Shown one piece after another: positions 63,501 to 64,000 of a stretch of 64,000 bases of DNA. How positions within the stretch are numbered: position 1 is the stretch's first letter; each line of letters begins with the position of its first letter. The notes beneath the pieces were generated by a model, which ran no database searches, had not been told where the DNA came from, and saw only the letters and a program-made list of their open reading frames with translations. A program made the position numbers and the translations under genes. Source of the stretch: Setaria digitata (taxonomy: Eukaryota > Nematoda > Chromadorea > Rhabditida > Setariidae). Location: positions 1 to 64,000 of the forward strand of contig RCAB01000135.1 in the NCBI GenBank assembly GCA_003640385.1. Reading direction: 5' to 3'.

Positions 63501-63895
63501 CACCACCGCCGCCACTACCACCACCACCACCACGTCTACAACAGAAGTCCTGACTTTCAGATTCAGAATGACTTTATAAATCAATAAGATTACAGTTTTT
63601 AAACAACTCTACGACAAAATCATTTTGCTTATGCTTCTACACCTTCAACTGAAGTCACAATTACGAACTTACTTCACACACACAAGGAACTTTGAGAATA
63701 GAATGAACCCATAGAGTAGGACACCTCTTTCTCGTTACCTTGAAATTCCCGAAATTTTATAGCATGACACTGTTCATTCTTTGCCTACCTGTCATAGTCG
63801 TAATCACGTCGTGTCCGATCTTGATAATCGTTGCGTTCACGTGCAAACTTATCGCGTCCACCACGTCTATGGTATTCATCATCACTATCACCCAT
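57549..63895 (-). CDS. SRRT: Serrate/ARS2 RNA effector protein
   Basis: Fifteen exons join in phase to 788 residues (human ARS2 has about 876): 63789-63895, 63395-63535, 62781-62987, 61342-61511, 61149-61248, 60813-60946, 60472-60602, 60201-60341, 59871-60014, 59563-59719, 59139-59292, 58710-58910, 58295-58448, 57963-58083 and 57549-57853. It starts [17 protein letters not shown], like the human protein, followed by an Arg/Tyr/Asp-rich and a poly-Gly region (residues 85-95 and before). Then come [20 protein letters not shown] and [19 protein letters not shown], the degenerate RRM ([17 protein letters not shown] to NLNSVR, about 315-377), the zinc-finger-like [20 protein letters not shown] (about 612-632), an RGG/YGG-rich tail, and the C-terminal [13 protein letters not shown]2 links the nuclear cap-binding complex to miRNA processing, 3' end formation and RNA decay. 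Two introns end in AAG (before 59719 and 58448). A lone acceptor CAG at 63924-63926 precedes the ATG by 28 bases. Confidence 0.95.
61761..61933 (-). repeat. Two 86-base direct copies around a single N
   Basis: Bases 61761-61846 recur at 61848-61933 with one T/G difference, and the N at 61847 separates them. They lie within ARS2 intron 3 and do not affect coding. The layout is the same as at 7854, 41703 and 51135. Confidence 0.9.
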
Positions 63896-64000
63896 TACTT
63901 TGCTACTATTGTTTGTGCTTTACCTGCAACACCAAAGGGGCAATCTATCCATTTACTCATTCTTTATTGGAATACATAAAACACCAAAATGTTATGTTCT
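63896..64000 (-). promoter_or_regulatory. ARS2 leader with candidate trans-splice acceptor
   Basis: On the minus strand GTTGCAG ends at 63924, 28 bases before the ARS2 ATG. An alternative AG follows about 18 bases later (CAATAG). With no upstream exon visible it is a candidate spliced-leader site. The promoter lies beyond the window. Confidence 0.4.

Overview
The window is nuclear DNA of a small-genome animal, most likely a nematode and plausibly a filarial or other spirurid (clade III) one. The DNA is AT-rich. Coding exons are short (55-407 bases) and separated by introns of about 50 bases to 3 kb with T-rich, AG-ended acceptors. Several start codons lie 0-28 bases behind an unpaired splice-acceptor-like AG, as expected for spliced-leader trans-splicing. 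I saw no bacterial genes, mobile-element proteins or CRISPR. The species cannot be named from sequence alone.

Eight protein genes and two tRNA genes can be supported. All eight belong to deeply conserved eukaryotic families. For seven of the protein genes I could join every exon in phase from start to stop; the EPC gene has two uncertain junctions. Left to right: TFIIA gamma (GTF2A2, minus, 7662 to 6787) and the WD40 protein AAMP (minus, 11259 to 8324), arranged like a two-gene operon with AAMP upstream; Enhancer of Polycomb (plus, 17649 to about 29214); TRMT6, the non-catalytic subunit of the tRNA m1A58 methyltransferase (plus, 31522-34652); tRNA-Thr(TGT) and tRNA-Pro(AGG), both minus; glycerate kinase GLYCTK (minus, 44435 to 41886); NAA25, the auxiliary subunit of the NatB N-terminal acetyltransferase (plus, 46585-54448); the elongation factor SPT4 (minus, 56397 to 55326); and the RNA effector ARS2/SRRT (minus, 63895 to 57549), which sits upstream of SPT4 on the same strand.

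Most genes serve gene expression: transcription initiation (TFIIA), chromatin acetylation (EPC in NuA4/TIP60), elongation (SPT4), cap-linked RNA processing (ARS2), tRNA modification (TRMT6), tRNAs, and co-translational protein acetylation (NAA25). Glycerate kinase is the metabolic exception.

The spaces between genes (1-6786, 11260-17648, 34653-41885, 44436-46584) are AT-rich with homopolymer runs, minisatellites, CA/TG tracts, GATA-type motifs and a perfect 12-bp inverted repeat. Four single-N positions (7854, 41703, 51135, 61847) are each flanked by near-identical direct copies of 79-135 bases, which I read as unmerged contig overlaps. I found no convincing new multi-gene system. The most useful leads are splice-site irregularities (a GC-AG intron, many AAG acceptors), the two candidate operons, an AUG-less membrane-helix frame fused to the EPC start, and a symmetric GATA palindrome.
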